A DNA stretch of 17,338 bases from JBBQRS01 sp038214535 (GCA_038214535.1 JBBQRS010000105.1:1-17338), one strand, 5' to 3'. Positions 1 to 6,042 are shown, counted from the first letter of the stretch. A program made the numbers and translations. Notes: generated by a model not told the origin, from the sequence alone.

Positions 1-73
1 AAAAAACTTACCAACACCCCGGGCCTTTTACACCACCCCCCCCCTGGGTTTAATGGGGGGGGGTTTTTTTTAA
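1..73. other. Low-complexity contig end
   Basis: Runs of A (1-6), nine C (36-44), nine G (55-63) and eight T (64-71) follow one another, and the C and G runs could fold on each other. I see no coding signal, RNA or promoter here. The pattern looks like an error-prone assembly end rather than biology. It probably damages the 5' end of the first gene, because the reading frame of that gene is closed by a stop at 71-73 without a good start after it. Confidence 0.5.
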
Positions 74-112
74 CCGCCCCGCGTTTCTCACGATGCCTTT
101 CGTTTCCGTGGG

Positions 113-790
113 TTGGGCAAAGTCGCGGCGCAAATCCTGGACGCGTTGGAAGCGTCTCCCGGCATGACCGCAACGGAGTTGGCAGAAGCGACCGGGCGGC
201 ATGTCTGGACAATCCGGCGGCGCTTGAAGTATCTCGCGGGCGCAGAAGTGACCGTCAAGCATCGGCGGGGTAAAGAGACGTGGGAGACTACGCAACGCCT
301 GCTTGACCCGGCAACGGGGGAAATTGTGGCATTGGTAGAACGGGCCGGGGATGGTTGGTGCGTGGTGCGCGATGTGGACCTGGGTAACCTTGCCCGGATG
401 CTGGGCACAGACGGCGCGGGCGCGCGGCAAGCGCAACAACACGCCGACGAACGCGCCGGCTTTCGGCGGGCAATCGAGCGCGCGCAAGCGGGGGATACGC
501 CGCGTCGCGAGACGCCGGCGGATGTGCGGGCCGCGATGGCGCGGGCGGATGTGCTGATAGGTTCGTCTGCCTTGCGCACGCCGGGGGATGCCGGGCCGCT
601 GGACGTGCTGGACGTGTTGCGGGCCGCGGCTCCCGCGGCGCTGACCCTGGATGAATTGGCCGCCGCGCTGGGGATGCCGGCGGGCGCGTTGGCCGTGCGG
701 CTCGCTGCGCTATGCGCTACGGGCCGGGTTGACCGCTTACAGGATGCAGAGACGAGATACGCGGGGGTGCGCAATGTGGAAGGACTTTGA
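113..790 (+). CDS. Double helix-turn-helix protein, phage-like, 5' end uncertain
   Basis: The product is 225 aa if started at TTG 113. The frame is already open from 74, and no convincing RBS or ATG precedes it, so the true N-terminus is probably lost in the damaged contig end. Residues about 5-50 read as a winged helix-turn-helix (ILDALEASPGMTATELAEATG, followed by the basic TIRRRLKYL helix). Residues about 155-220 form a second one (LDVLDVLRAAAPAALTLDELAAALG). Between them is a charged, Arg/Ala-rich linker. Two HTH domains fit a regulator, or the C-terminal part of a phage or plasmid replication protein; the sequence does not decide. It overlaps the downstream nuclease gene by 17 bp, suggesting translational coupling within an accessory-element gene string. 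The family is not recognised. Confidence 0.55.
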   Translation: MGKVAAQILDALEASPGMTATELAEATGRHVWTIRRRLKYLAGAEVTVKHRRGKETWETTQRLLDPATGEIVALVERAGDGWCVVRDVDLGNLARMLGTDGAGARQAQQHADERAGFRRAIERAQAGDTPRRETPADVRAAMARADVLIGSSALRTPGDAGPLDVLDVLRAAAPAALTLDELAAALGMPAGALAVRLAALCATGRVDRLQDAETRYAGVRNVEGL

Positions 791-1094
791 GCGCCGGGTC
801 GCGCGTTCGATTGGCGGCCGGCGCGTAGGGCCAACCGGCACGGCGACGCCGGATGTTATCTCCGATTGGCTGCGCATCGAATGCAAGGAGCGGCACGCGC
901 TCCCGGCCTGGCTATCTGACCCGCTGCGCAAAGTGCGGTCACAGACGCCGGCGGATGCGCTGGGGGTTGTCGTCTGGCATGAAGTCGGCGCGCATGATGC
1001 AATCCTGGTGATGAGCTTCGCGGACTTCGTAGACTGGTTCGGGGAACCTGAGACGCGCGCGGATGCCGTCCAGGGCGGGCAAAGCGCAGCGTGA
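774..1094 (+). CDS. PD-(D/E)xK nuclease, Holliday-junction-resolvase-like
   Basis: This 106 aa protein starts at ATG 774, inside the end of the upstream gene. The frame is open further upstream, but the preceding residues look like an out-of-frame shadow. The PD-(D/E)xK pattern is visible in order: an N-terminal helix with Glu6 (DFERRVARSIGGRR), Pro26-Asp27 in TPDV, and Glu36-x-Lys38 in IECKER. This is the layout of small archaeal Hjc-type and phage resolvases and of related recombination nucleases, which are typically 100-150 aa. Such a protein would cut branched or double-stranded DNA during element recombination or packaging. The fold is supported by motifs; the exact substrate is inference. 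No metal-site residue appears missing. Confidence 0.65.
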   Translation: MWKDFERRVARSIGGRRVGPTGTATPDVISDWLRIECKERHALPAWLSDPLRKVRSQTPADALGVVVWHEVGAHDAILVMSFADFVDWFGEPETRADAVQGGQSAA

Positions 1095-1104
1095 GGGGGT
1101 AGAC

Positions 1105-1299
1105 GTGGGAAACTGGACCGACTACGAAGGCGGCTACGAGCTGCTGTTGGCGGCGGTTGTGCGTCAAGCCCGCGACGATGCCCAGTGCGGCGACGGGCGG
1201 GCGCGCCATTGGTTGCGCACAGAGGGCATTCACTGGCTTGAGTATCTGGGACTAGACCCGGAACGGGCGCGCGCGCTGTTGGGGAGTTGCATTACATGA
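1105..1299 (+). CDS. Small unknown accessory protein
   Basis: This 64 aa protein starts at GTG 1105, with a purine-rich AGGGGG Shine-Dalgarno-like run at 1093-1099. Earlier in-frame codons overlap the nuclease gene and lack an RBS. The sequence is Trp- and Arg-rich and mostly helical in appearance (WTDYEGGYELLLAAVV, then HWLRTEGIHWLEYLG). It has no signal peptide, membrane segment or cysteine pair. Its tight spacing after the nuclease (10 bp) places it in the same transcript. The pattern resembles small late or structural phage proteins, but I recognise no family and assign no function. Confidence 0.5.
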   Translation: MGNWTDYEGGYELLLAAVVRQARDDAQCGDGRARHWLRTEGIHWLEYLGLDPERARALLGSCIT

Positions 1300-1365
1300 C
1301 CGTAGGGAAAGACGTTGTAGGGCCGGGAAACCGTTCTGAGGGGCTGTAGCGGGCCTTACAGGGCA

Positions 1366-1397
1366 TTGTAGACGAACGCGCGTTCGGGTGCTAGAAT
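1366..1397 (+). promoter_or_regulatory. Candidate promoter overlapping the LexA box
   Basis: TTGTAG (1366-1371) and TAGAAT (1392-1397) form a sigma-70-like pair with a long 20-bp spacer. The TAGAAT element is good and the -35 is weak. The gap from 1300 to 1419 carries no gene and also contains a small inverted repeat CTGTA/TACAG at 1344-1361. The promoter would start the second block of the accessory gene string at 1420. Confidence 0.4.
1373..1386. promoter_or_regulatory. LexA (SOS) operator, Gram-positive type
   Basis: CGAACGCGCGTTCG is a perfect 14-bp palindrome and matches the Bacillus-type LexA/DinR box CGAAC-RNRY-GTTCG at every defined position. It lies in the spacer just upstream of the -10-like TAGAAT (1392-1397) and 33 bp before the ATG at 1420, so bound repressor would block that promoter. 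The match is seen directly. That the host LexA recognises this box is inference. Confidence 0.6.
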
Positions 1398-1419
1398 GAG
1401 AAGCAGAGGTTAGCCGGCG

Positions 1420-1821
1420 ATGGTTACTACAACAAATCACTTGTGCAAGGCGACGCGACGCGATGGCCGCGCGTGTCAAGCCTACGCGGGAGAATCCGGC
1501 TTCTGTCTGGCGCATGACCCGGCGCGCGCCGGTGAGATCGCAGAGGCGCGACGCAAGGGCGGCAAAGCGCGACACGGTCGCAAACTCGGGGATGTAAGAA
1601 CTCCCCCGGCCGCGGTTACGCTGGGGAGTATGAGCGATGTACTGGCCTTGCTTGAGCGCACGGCCGGCGATTCGTTGCAACTGGAGAACTCCCTGAATCG
1701 GGCGCGGACGTTAACTTACATTGCGCAGACCTGGGCCAAGTGCTTTGAGGTATCGGAGCTTGAGCGGCGGTTAGCTGCGGTGGAACAGAGGCTACACGAT
1801 GGACCGTATCCGGCGCGTTGA
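1420..1821 (+). CDS. Cys/His-rich small phage-type protein (terminase-associated style)
   Basis: This 133 aa protein starts at ATG 1420, with AGAGGT at 1405-1410 as RBS. The N-terminus carries a Cys-x9-Cys-x8-Cys-x3-His arrangement (C9, C19, C28 and H32 within HLCKATRRDGRAC and FCLAHDP), a probable small zinc-binding knuckle. A basic segment rich in Arg, Lys and Gly follows. Residues 70-125 are helical and likely coiled coil (SELERRLAAVEQRL). Proteins with this CKAT..G..C......C..H head are common next to phage terminase or portal genes, so DNA packaging or regulation is possible but not proven. It is the first gene after the LexA box, so it and the genes behind it may be damage-inducible. 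Confidence 0.6.
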   Translation: MVTTTNHLCKATRRDGRACQAYAGESGFCLAHDPARAGEIAEARRKGGKARHGRKLGDVRTPPAAVTLGSMSDVLALLERTAGDSLQLENSLNRARTLTYIAQTWAKCFEVSELERRLAAVEQRLHDGPYPAR

Positions 1822-2014
1822 GGTTCTCGAAGCGCACACGGGGGCCGCGGCTGTTGCCGGCGGGTTGCGAGAGGTTGACACGATTGTGCGTTGTTTGCAG
1901 GTGTTGGACGGCTCACGCGATGAGCTTGAGCTGGCGCGCTTTGACGGCGCGCTAATCACGGAGTGCCGGCGGGCGCTGGCGCTCATAGGAGCGGAGGCGA
2001 CAGATGACGGGTAA
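1799..2014 (+). CDS. Small unknown protein
   Basis: This 71 aa protein has its ATG at 1799 inside the last 23 bp of the previous gene, so translation is probably coupled. The sequence looks wholly helical (VRCLQVLDGSRDELELARFDG, then ITECRRALALIG), acidic overall, without signal peptide or known motif. The tight overlaps on both sides are the main argument that it is real. Function is unknown. Confidence 0.45.
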   Translation: MDRIRRVEVLEAHTGAAAVAGGLREVDTIVRCLQVLDGSRDELELARFDGALITECRRALALIGAEATDDG

Positions 2015-2300
2015 CAGGGTAATAGGGGTGATACGGACCGTGGAGGCGTACCAGAAGGCGGGGCGCGCGCCGGATGGGGTGATTCGCGTCGCGCCGGCGG
2101 CGCTCCCGGTCGCGAAGGCACGCGCAAGCGCGGCGGAAATGCGGGTCCGTGCGAAGTTGAAGGAGCTGGGGATTACGGACGGGACCGCACTGGCGGCCGG
2201 CATCCGGGCGCTATATGGCGACCCCCCGCCGGCGCAACCGCGCGAGAGTGCGGCCCATAAGCAGGCGCGCGAGATGTTGCGCGGAGGGCCGGACAAATGA
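2004..2300 (+). CDS. Small unknown protein
   Basis: This 98 aa protein overlaps the previous gene by 11 bp, with GGAGGCGA (1993-2000) as a strong RBS 3 bp before the ATG. The N-terminal part (VIGVIRTVEAYQKAGRAPDG) may form a short beta-alpha unit. The middle is an Ala/Arg/Lys-rich helix (VAKARASAAEMRVRAKLKELG) and the end a second basic helix. A DNA- or RNA-binding role would fit the charge pattern, but no family is recognised. It stops in an ATGA overlap with the next gene. Confidence 0.5.
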   Translation: MTGNRVIGVIRTVEAYQKAGRAPDGVIRVAPAALPVAKARASAAEMRVRAKLKELGITDGTALAAGIRALYGDPPPAQPRESAAHKQAREMLRGGPDK

Positions 2301-2602
2301 CCCTTGATATGTTTGCGCGCGAACACGCCGCGGATGATAGCACCGGTGCTGCAGAGGCTAAAACGGCTGCAATGCCGGAAATCTTCGCGCGCGGCGCCGA
2401 TAGCACCGGTGCTGATGCATCCACAACCGCGCCGCCGGTAGCGGTTGATGATTGGTTTGACCGGGTGCGCGCAGAGGAGCGACAGAGGCAGCTTTACAGC
2501 GGCGCGACGTTACCGGGCGCAATTCCTGGGCAGCGACGCCGACGAATGCAATCGCCGGCGCAGGTCAATCGCGGGCTGGGCATTCCACCCTATCGCGAGT
2601 AA
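2297..2602 (+). CDS. Small unknown protein with an internal repeat
   Basis: This 101 aa protein starts at the ATG of an ATGA overlap (2297-2300). It contains two copies of a motif, FAREHAADDSTGA near residues 6-18 and FARGADSTGA near residues 31-40. The DNA behind them includes an exact 15-bp repeat GATAGCACCGGTGCT at 2336-2350 and 2399-2413, spaced by exactly 21 codons. The rest is disordered-looking, with an Arg/Gln-rich stretch (RAEERQRQ) and a Pro-rich tail. It ends the string of overlapping accessory genes. Function is unknown. Confidence 0.45.
   Translation: MTLDMFAREHAADDSTGAAEAKTAAMPEIFARGADSTGADASTTAPPVAVDDWFDRVRAEERQRQLYSGATLPGAIPGQRRRRMQSPAQVNRGLGIPPYRE
2336..2413 (+). repeat. Exact 15-bp direct repeat within a coding region
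   Basis: GATAGCACCGGTGCT occurs at 2336-2350 and 2399-2413. Each copy contains the palindrome AGCACCGGTGCT. The 63-bp period preserves the reading frame, so it may be a coding duplication, or a protein-binding site pair that happens to be translated. Confidence 0.5.
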
Positions 2603-3019
2603 TGGCGCGCGCCCGACCCCGACCAGGTACACGCGGGTGGGCGCGCTGGGGAACCTGGCAAACCGACCGCGACCGCCGGCCCGCGAACGTCGGCGGTCGC
2701 AACTCGCGGAGGTGTTTCACGCTCCAACCTGGCGGAACGGCCGGCGCGGAGCTCCAACCCCAAACGGTTCGCGGCGTCTCTCCAGGGGCGGCGCGAACCG
2801 TTCAACCTCCTTCGGGGCCAACCCGAAAACGCGGTTCGGGTTGGCCTGGCGGGGTGAAAGGCAACGCCGCGGCGGGCCTTGTGGCGCGAACCTTAACGAA
2901 AATGCGTCATTTTCGAGCGGCTTAACAATCAAAACGGGGCAAAATGGTCGCTGGGATGCCGATTCGTTAAGGCGGGTGCGGGGTTCGTCCAGGGTTGAAG
3001 CAGGGATAGTCTAGAGCGA
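2603..3019. other. Probable non-coding region rich in strong hairpins
   Basis: No convincing gene is seen. A reading frame of 107 codons at 2602-2925 (+) begins in a TAATG overlap, but its product is low-complexity Arg/Gly/Pro and the DNA is dominated by inverted repeats. These are GCGACCGCCG/CGGCGGTCGC at 2669-2700; AACGGTTCGC/GCGAACCGTT at 2763-2802; a 12-bp GGCCAACCCGAA/TTCGGGTTGGCC with a 7-nt loop at 2816-2846; CGAAAATG/CATTTTCG at 2897-2915; and a wide 10-bp CCTTAACGAA/TTCGTTAAGG pair at 2891-2900 and 2963-2972. It could be an element end, a replication or transfer origin, or a structured transcript. I cannot tell which. Confidence 0.5.
2816..2846. terminator. Strong 12-bp hairpin, possible terminator of the accessory gene string
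   Basis: GGCCAACCCGAA and TTCGGGTTGGCC pair perfectly around a 7-nt loop. No T-run follows on either strand, so an intrinsic terminator is uncertain. A protein-binding or RNA-structure role is equally possible. Confidence 0.3.
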
Positions 3020-3047
3020 TGTTCACACTATGTGCATTATGGTAAAC
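3020..3047. other. dif-like Xer recombination site candidate
   Basis: The 28 bp have the layout of a dif site: an 11-bp left arm TGTTCACACTA, a 6-bp centre TGTGCA and an 11-bp right arm TTATGGTAAAC. The right arm agrees with the conserved XerD arm TTATGTTAAAT of E. coli at 9 of 11 positions; the left arm matches poorly. It lies at the junction between the accessory block and the structured-RNA/tRNA region. This is a pattern match only, and no recombinase gene is in the window. Confidence 0.3.
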
Positions 3048-3130
3048 CCGTTGCTTTGCCCATGGGGTGCTCGGGGCGACGTACCAGGCGGGGCAGGGAG
3101 GCGCAACTAGTGTAGCGCGAAAATTGCGAC

Positions 3131-3157
3131 TTGACAAACCGGCAAGACGGGTATAAG
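3131..3157 (+). promoter_or_regulatory. Promoter of a candidate small RNA
   Basis: A consensus -35 TTGACA (3131-3136) and a -10 TATAAG (3152-3157) are separated by 15 bp, shorter than ideal. Transcription would start near 3164 and reach a strong terminator at 3251-3292. Confidence 0.5.
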
Positions 3158-3163
3158 GTTACA

Positions 3164-3292
3164 AGCAGTTGGCCGACGGATGCTTGTGACACCCGCCGGC
3201 CGTGGCTCCCGATGTGGGATTAGCATCGGTTACCGGGTAGCAGTCTACCACGGCTCCGAACTCCCAACAAGGGGGGCGGGGCCGTTTTGTTT
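3164..3292 (+). ncRNA. Candidate structured small RNA, family unknown
   Basis: A unit of about 130 nt is bounded by a promoter and an intrinsic terminator and holds no credible gene. Stems seen are ACAAGCA/TGCTTGT closing a 13-nt loop (about 3161-3187); a closing stem GCCGTGG (3199-3205) with CCACGGC (3248-3254); CCGATG/CATCGG (3209-3229); and GGTAG/CTACC (3236-3249). The first loop holds GGCCG, which could pair with CGGCC near 3197-3201 as a pseudoknot. The closing stem shares the CGGC at 3251-3254 with the terminator stem, so the two are mutually exclusive, as in attenuators. It resembles none of 6S, SRP, tmRNA or RNase P RNA. The nearest downstream products are tRNA-Arg and a thioredoxin gene. 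Confidence 0.45.
3251..3292 (+). terminator. Intrinsic terminator of the candidate small RNA
   Basis: CGGCTCCG (3251-3258) pairs with CGGGGCCG (3277-3284) through one G-U pair. An inner CTCCC pairs with GGGGG around the loop AACAA, and TTTTGTTT follows directly at 3285-3292. This is a textbook Rho-independent terminator on the + strand. Confidence 0.7.
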
Positions 3293-3358
3293 ACTCGGAC
3301 GGCCTGCGAATCTGACCGGGTAACGGGCGGAAACTTCGCAAATCCTTAACATGGGCAA

Positions 3359-3372
3359 GGTCACACGTGACC
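3359..3372. repeat. Small inverted repeat upstream of the tRNA
   Basis: GGTCAC-AC-GTGACC is a 6-bp inverted repeat with a 2-bp centre, 53 bp before the tRNA. It could be an operator for a dimeric regulator. Nothing else is seen between 3293 and 3425. Confidence 0.25.
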
Positions 3373-3425
3373 GGGCATAGAGTGGGCGGGGCGGGTGCGT
3401 GATTCTGTGCGTGGGGGGCCAGTAA

Positions 3426-3498
3426 GCCCCCGTAGCTCAGCGGATAGAGCGAGTGCCTTCTAAGCACCAGGCCGCAGGTTCGATTCCTGCCGGGGGTA
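3426..3498 (+). tRNA. tRNA-Arg (anticodon UCU)
   Basis: A 73-nt cloverleaf folds fully. The acceptor stem is GCCCCCG with CGGGGGT (first pair G-U); the D arm is GCTC...GAGC; the anticodon stem GTGC/GCAC encloses loop CTTCTAA with anticodon TCT; the T arm is GCAGG-TTCGATT-CCTGC; the discriminator is A3498. The CCA end is not encoded. It reads AGA codons. The outermost anticodon-stem pair is an A-C mismatch, a small weakness that does not disturb the loop. Confidence 0.93.
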
Positions 3499-3583
3499 TT
3501 TGGCCCATTACAAACGGTAACCTCGTCCGTTGGTCTCGCATCAAATTGGATTGAGATTATTTCAGGAATAGGTGAGATAGCAA

Positions 3584-4393
3584 ATGACCGCATCCGCGAA
3601 CGTAGTAGACGTGTCTGAAGCCACGTTCCAACAGGAAGTGATTGACCGCTCGTATGAGCAGCCGGTGGTGGTTGATTTCTGGGCTCCCTGGTGCGGACCG
3701 TGCCGGATGCTGGGACCTGTTTTGGAGAAGTTAGCGGACGAAGGAGATGGCGCGTTTCGTCTGGCAAAGGTGAACTCCGACGAGAACCAGAATATCGCAA
3801 TGAATTACAATATCCGCGGTATCCCGGCGGTGAAGGCTTTTCGCGATGGAAAGGTTGTGGCGGAGTTTGTGGGCGCGCAGCCCGAGCCGAAGGTGCGTGA
3901 GTTTCTGAAGCAGATCGCGCCCGCGCCCCAGGATGCTGCGTTTGCCGTTGTCGCGCGTCTTCTTGCCGAGCGGAAATGGGCCGAAGCAGAGGCGGCTTAC
4001 GGCGAGGGCCGCGCGCCGACACTTGGGCTGGCGAAGGCGCTGGTTGGGCAGGGCAAAGGTGAAGCAGCGGAAGCGGTTTTGCAGGCCATTGAAAACCACG
4101 ACGAGTTGGCCGGGGCGGAAGCGCTCAAGCCGCTCGCCCGACTTTATGTAACCCCGCTGAATGACAGGAACGGCCGCGAAGAATTGGACGCGCTCCTGAG
4201 CCGGTCTACTGAGTCACTCATGGCAGGCGATTACACGGCCGCTATGGATGCGTTGCTTGAGGTCATGCGGACCGACAAGCGTTATCGGGGCGATACCCCG
4301 CGCAAGGTGATGCTGGCGATTTTCGAGTTGCTGGGCGAGCAAACCCCGCTGACGCAAGGGTATCGCCGTAAGCTGGCGGCGGCGCTTTACTGA
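3584..4393 (+). CDS. cnoX: Thioredoxin-TPR protein of the CnoX (YbbN) type
   Basis: This 269 aa protein starts at ATG 3584, preceded by a purine-rich AGGTGAG at 3570-3576. Residues 1-110 are a complete thioredoxin fold with the active site W36-C37-G-P-C40 and the cis-proline in GIP81. Residues about 115-265 are helical TPR-like repeats (FAVVARLLAERKWAEAEAAYGEG, then MAGDYTAAMDALLEVMRTD), as in the CnoX/YbbN chaperedoxins. Those proteins bind unfolded or oxidised clients and hand them to GroEL/DnaK in the cytosol. E. coli CnoX has lost the first active-site Cys, whereas this one keeps both and is probably redox active. It is a single gene 85 bp after the tRNA and ends before a strong terminator. 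Confidence 0.85.
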   Translation: MTASANVVDVSEATFQQEVIDRSYEQPVVVDFWAPWCGPCRMLGPVLEKLADEGDGAFRLAKVNSDENQNIAMNYNIRGIPAVKAFRDGKVVAEFVGAQPEPKVREFLKQIAPAPQDAAFAVVARLLAERKWAEAEAAYGEGRAPTLGLAKALVGQGKGEAAEAVLQAIENHDELAGAEALKPLARLYVTPLNDRNGREELDALLSRSTESLMAGDYTAAMDALLEVMRTDKRYRGDTPRKVMLAIFELLGEQTPLTQGYRRKLAAALY

Positions 4394-4404
4394 GAACGTA
4401 TTTA

Positions 4405-4462
4405 CCATAGAAAACACGGAAAACAAGCGCCGCATTTTCGGCGTGGTCCGTGTATTTTATGG
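4405..4462. repeat. Imperfect palindromic repeat between convergent genes
   Basis: A 16-bp outer arm CCATAGAAAACACGGA (4405-4420) pairs with 4447-4462 at 14 of 16 positions. An inner stem CGCCG/CGGCG (4428-4443) forms the tip. It looks like the short dispersed palindromes of the ACCACGGAGAACACGGA type found in many environmental genomes. It may stabilise the 3' end of the message or be a REP/MITE-like unit. Confidence 0.45.
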
Positions 4463-4470
4463 CTGATTGC

Positions 4471-4500
4471 ACAGGCGAGCTTGATCGGCTCGCCTGTTTT
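4471..4500 (+). terminator. Intrinsic terminator after the thioredoxin gene
   Basis: ACAGGCGAGC (4471-4480) pairs perfectly with GCTCGCCTGT (4488-4497) around loop TTGATCG, and TTTT follows. It closes the + strand thioredoxin unit. On the minus strand no T-run follows, so it is a weaker stop for the convergent xylulokinase operon. Confidence 0.85.
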
Positions 4501-4521
4501 GCATTTCTGTGGCTGTCTGCG

Positions 4522-6042
4522 TCAATCGCTGAGTGCGTCAAACGTTGGCTTCAGGGCTAGATAAAGGCCGCGGTAGATGGGATAGAGAGATTCGTAGACG
4601 GCTGCATCCGTGGCGTTTGGCGCAGTTCGGTTGACGACTTCGACGGTGCTGGCCACGGCTTCATTGACGCTATCGAAAATACCTGCACCCACAGTCGCGA
4701 TCAGAGCCGCGCCGAAGGCCGCGCCCTCGGTGGAGTTGACGACCACCAACTCAGTGTTGAAGATGTCCGCCTGGATTTGCCGCCAGAGGTCGCTGCGTGC
4801 GCCGCCGCCCGACGCGCGCACCTGCCCGATCGGCACGCCCAGCGTCCGAATTAGTTCGAGGCTATCGCGCAGGCCGAAGGATACTCCCTCCAGCACGGCT
4901 CGCGTCATGTGCGGTTTTCCATGGCGCAGGGTAAGGCCGACATACGCGCCGCGAGCATTCGGATCCGGGTAGGGCGTGCGCTCGCCCGACAGGTAAGGCA
5001 GGAATAATAGACCTTCGGCGCCGGCCCCTACGGTCGCGGCCTCTTGCGTCAGAATATCATACGGGTCTACGCGCAAGGCTGCTGCTTCGGCAACTTCAGG
5101 CTGTCCCAACGTATCCCGGAACCAGCGCAACGCTCCGCCCGCCGAGAGCATAACTCCCATCGCGTGCCACGCGCCAGGCACGGCATGACAGAAGACGTGC
5201 AATCTGCCCTCCGGCTCCGCGGCGTAGGTATCTGTATAGGCGAACACCACACCACTCGTGCCGCTGGTCACTGAGATGATGCCGGGTTTGACAATCCCGT
5301 TGCCCACGCCTTGCGCGGCCTGATCGCCGCCGCCGCCGGCCACAGGTGTGCCGGCCCGCAACCCGGTCGCTTCCGCGGCCGACTTGCTGATCCTGCCGGT
5401 GACGACTGACGATTCTGCACATACCGGCAGCCATCCCATCGGGATTTGCATCAGCCCGGCCATGGTCGCCGACCAACGCCGGTTGGCGACATCGAACAGC
5501 GCGGTACCCGACGCGTCGGAGACTTCGGTGGCGTATTCGCCCGTCAGTTTGAAACGAATATAGTCCTTTGGTAGGAGGATGTGCGAGACCTTCTCGTAGA
5601 CTTCGGGTTCGTTCTGGCGCACCCACAGGATCTTCGGCGCAGTGAAGCCGGGCAGCACGGCGTTGCCCGTCAATTCGAGCATACGCTTGAGGCCGCCGGC
5701 AGACGCGGTGATCTCGGCGCATTGCGGCCCGGTGCGCTGGTCGTTCCACAGGATCGCCGGGCGCAACGCGTTGTTATCTGCATCCAGCAAAACGAGGCCG
5801 TGCATCTGACCCGTCATACCAACGGCCGCGATTTCGACATCGCCGGCCATGCTGAGCGCCCGGCGGATGGCGTTGCGCGCTCCTTGCCACCAGTCTTCGG
5901 GGTTTTGCTCACTCCAGAGCGGGCGCGGCGTGTATAGCGGATATTCTTCGGTCGCGCTGGCGATGATCTGGCCTGTTTCACTGACAATCAGCGCTTTTGC
6001 GCCCGTCGTGCTGATGTCAACGCCCAGTGTACAAGTCGTCAT
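4522..6042 (-). CDS. xylB: Xylulokinase (FGGY carbohydrate kinase)
   Basis: This is a 506 aa protein of full family length. I start it at ATG 6042, which has AGGAGAG at the right distance; an ATG two codons upstream sits almost on top of the RBS. Domain 1 has the ATP/sugar signature D8-x-STTGAKA, the sugar-recognition motif M76-T-G-Q-M-H-G82 typical of xylulokinases, and WND101. Domain 2 has the catalytic base region GGGGD240-Q and the C-terminal FGGY signature region (GVSFGLRDSLELI, then ASGGGARSDLWRQIQADIF). It phosphorylates D-xylulose, or a related ketose, to the 5-phosphate for the pentose phosphate pathway. It is the last gene of the eight-gene minus-strand run, 33 bp after the Gfo/Idh dehydrogenase. 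The natural substrate could be another ketose or polyol, given the unusual neighbours. Confidence 0.88.
   Translation of the reverse strand: MTTCTLGVDISTTGAKALIVSETGQIIASATEEYPLYTPRPLWSEQNPEDWWQGARNAIRRALSMAGDVEIAAVGMTGQMHGLVLLDADNNALRPAILWNDQRTGPQCAEITASAGGLKRMLELTGNAVLPGFTAPKILWVRQNEPEVYEKVSHILLPKDYIRFKLTGEYATEVSDASGTALFDVANRRWSATMAGLMQIPMGWLPVCAESSVVTGRISKSAAEATGLRAGTPVAGGGGDQAAQGVGNGIVKPGIISVTSGTSGVVFAYTDTYAAEPEGRLHVFCHAVPGAWHAMGVMLSAGGALRWFRDTLGQPEVAEAAALRVDPYDILTQEAATVGAGAEGLLFLPYLSGERTPYPDPNARGAYVGLTLRHGKPHMTRAVLEGVSFGLRDSLELIRTLGVPIGQVRASGGGARSDLWRQIQADIFNTELVVVNSTEGAAFGAALIATVGAGIFDSVNEAVASTVEVVNRTAPNATDAAVYESLYPIYRGLYLALKPTFDALSD

Noticed and set aside
88..834. Long minus-strand open frame of 248 codons
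   Set aside because: The product is Ala/Arg/Ser-rich low complexity and lies opposite a better + strand gene; it is a GC-rich shadow.
2445..3014. Plus-strand open frame of 189 codons across the hairpin region
   Set aside because: It starts inside another gene, lacks an RBS, and encodes Arg/Gly/Asn-rich sequence through strong inverted repeats.
3230..3292. T-box riboswitch
   Set aside because: GGGT...TACCACGG followed by a terminator recalls a T-box antiterminator, but five extra bases break the motif, no specifier stem is clear, and no synthetase or amino-acid gene follows.
3020..3500. Classical integration at the 3' end of tRNA-Arg
   Set aside because: The accessory block lies on the 5' side of the tRNA, and I find no repeated tRNA 3' end fragment in the window.
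3291..4022. Long minus-strand open frame of 243 codons
   Set aside because: It runs through the tRNA and opposite the clear thioredoxin gene, with Pro/Arg-rich low-complexity sequence.
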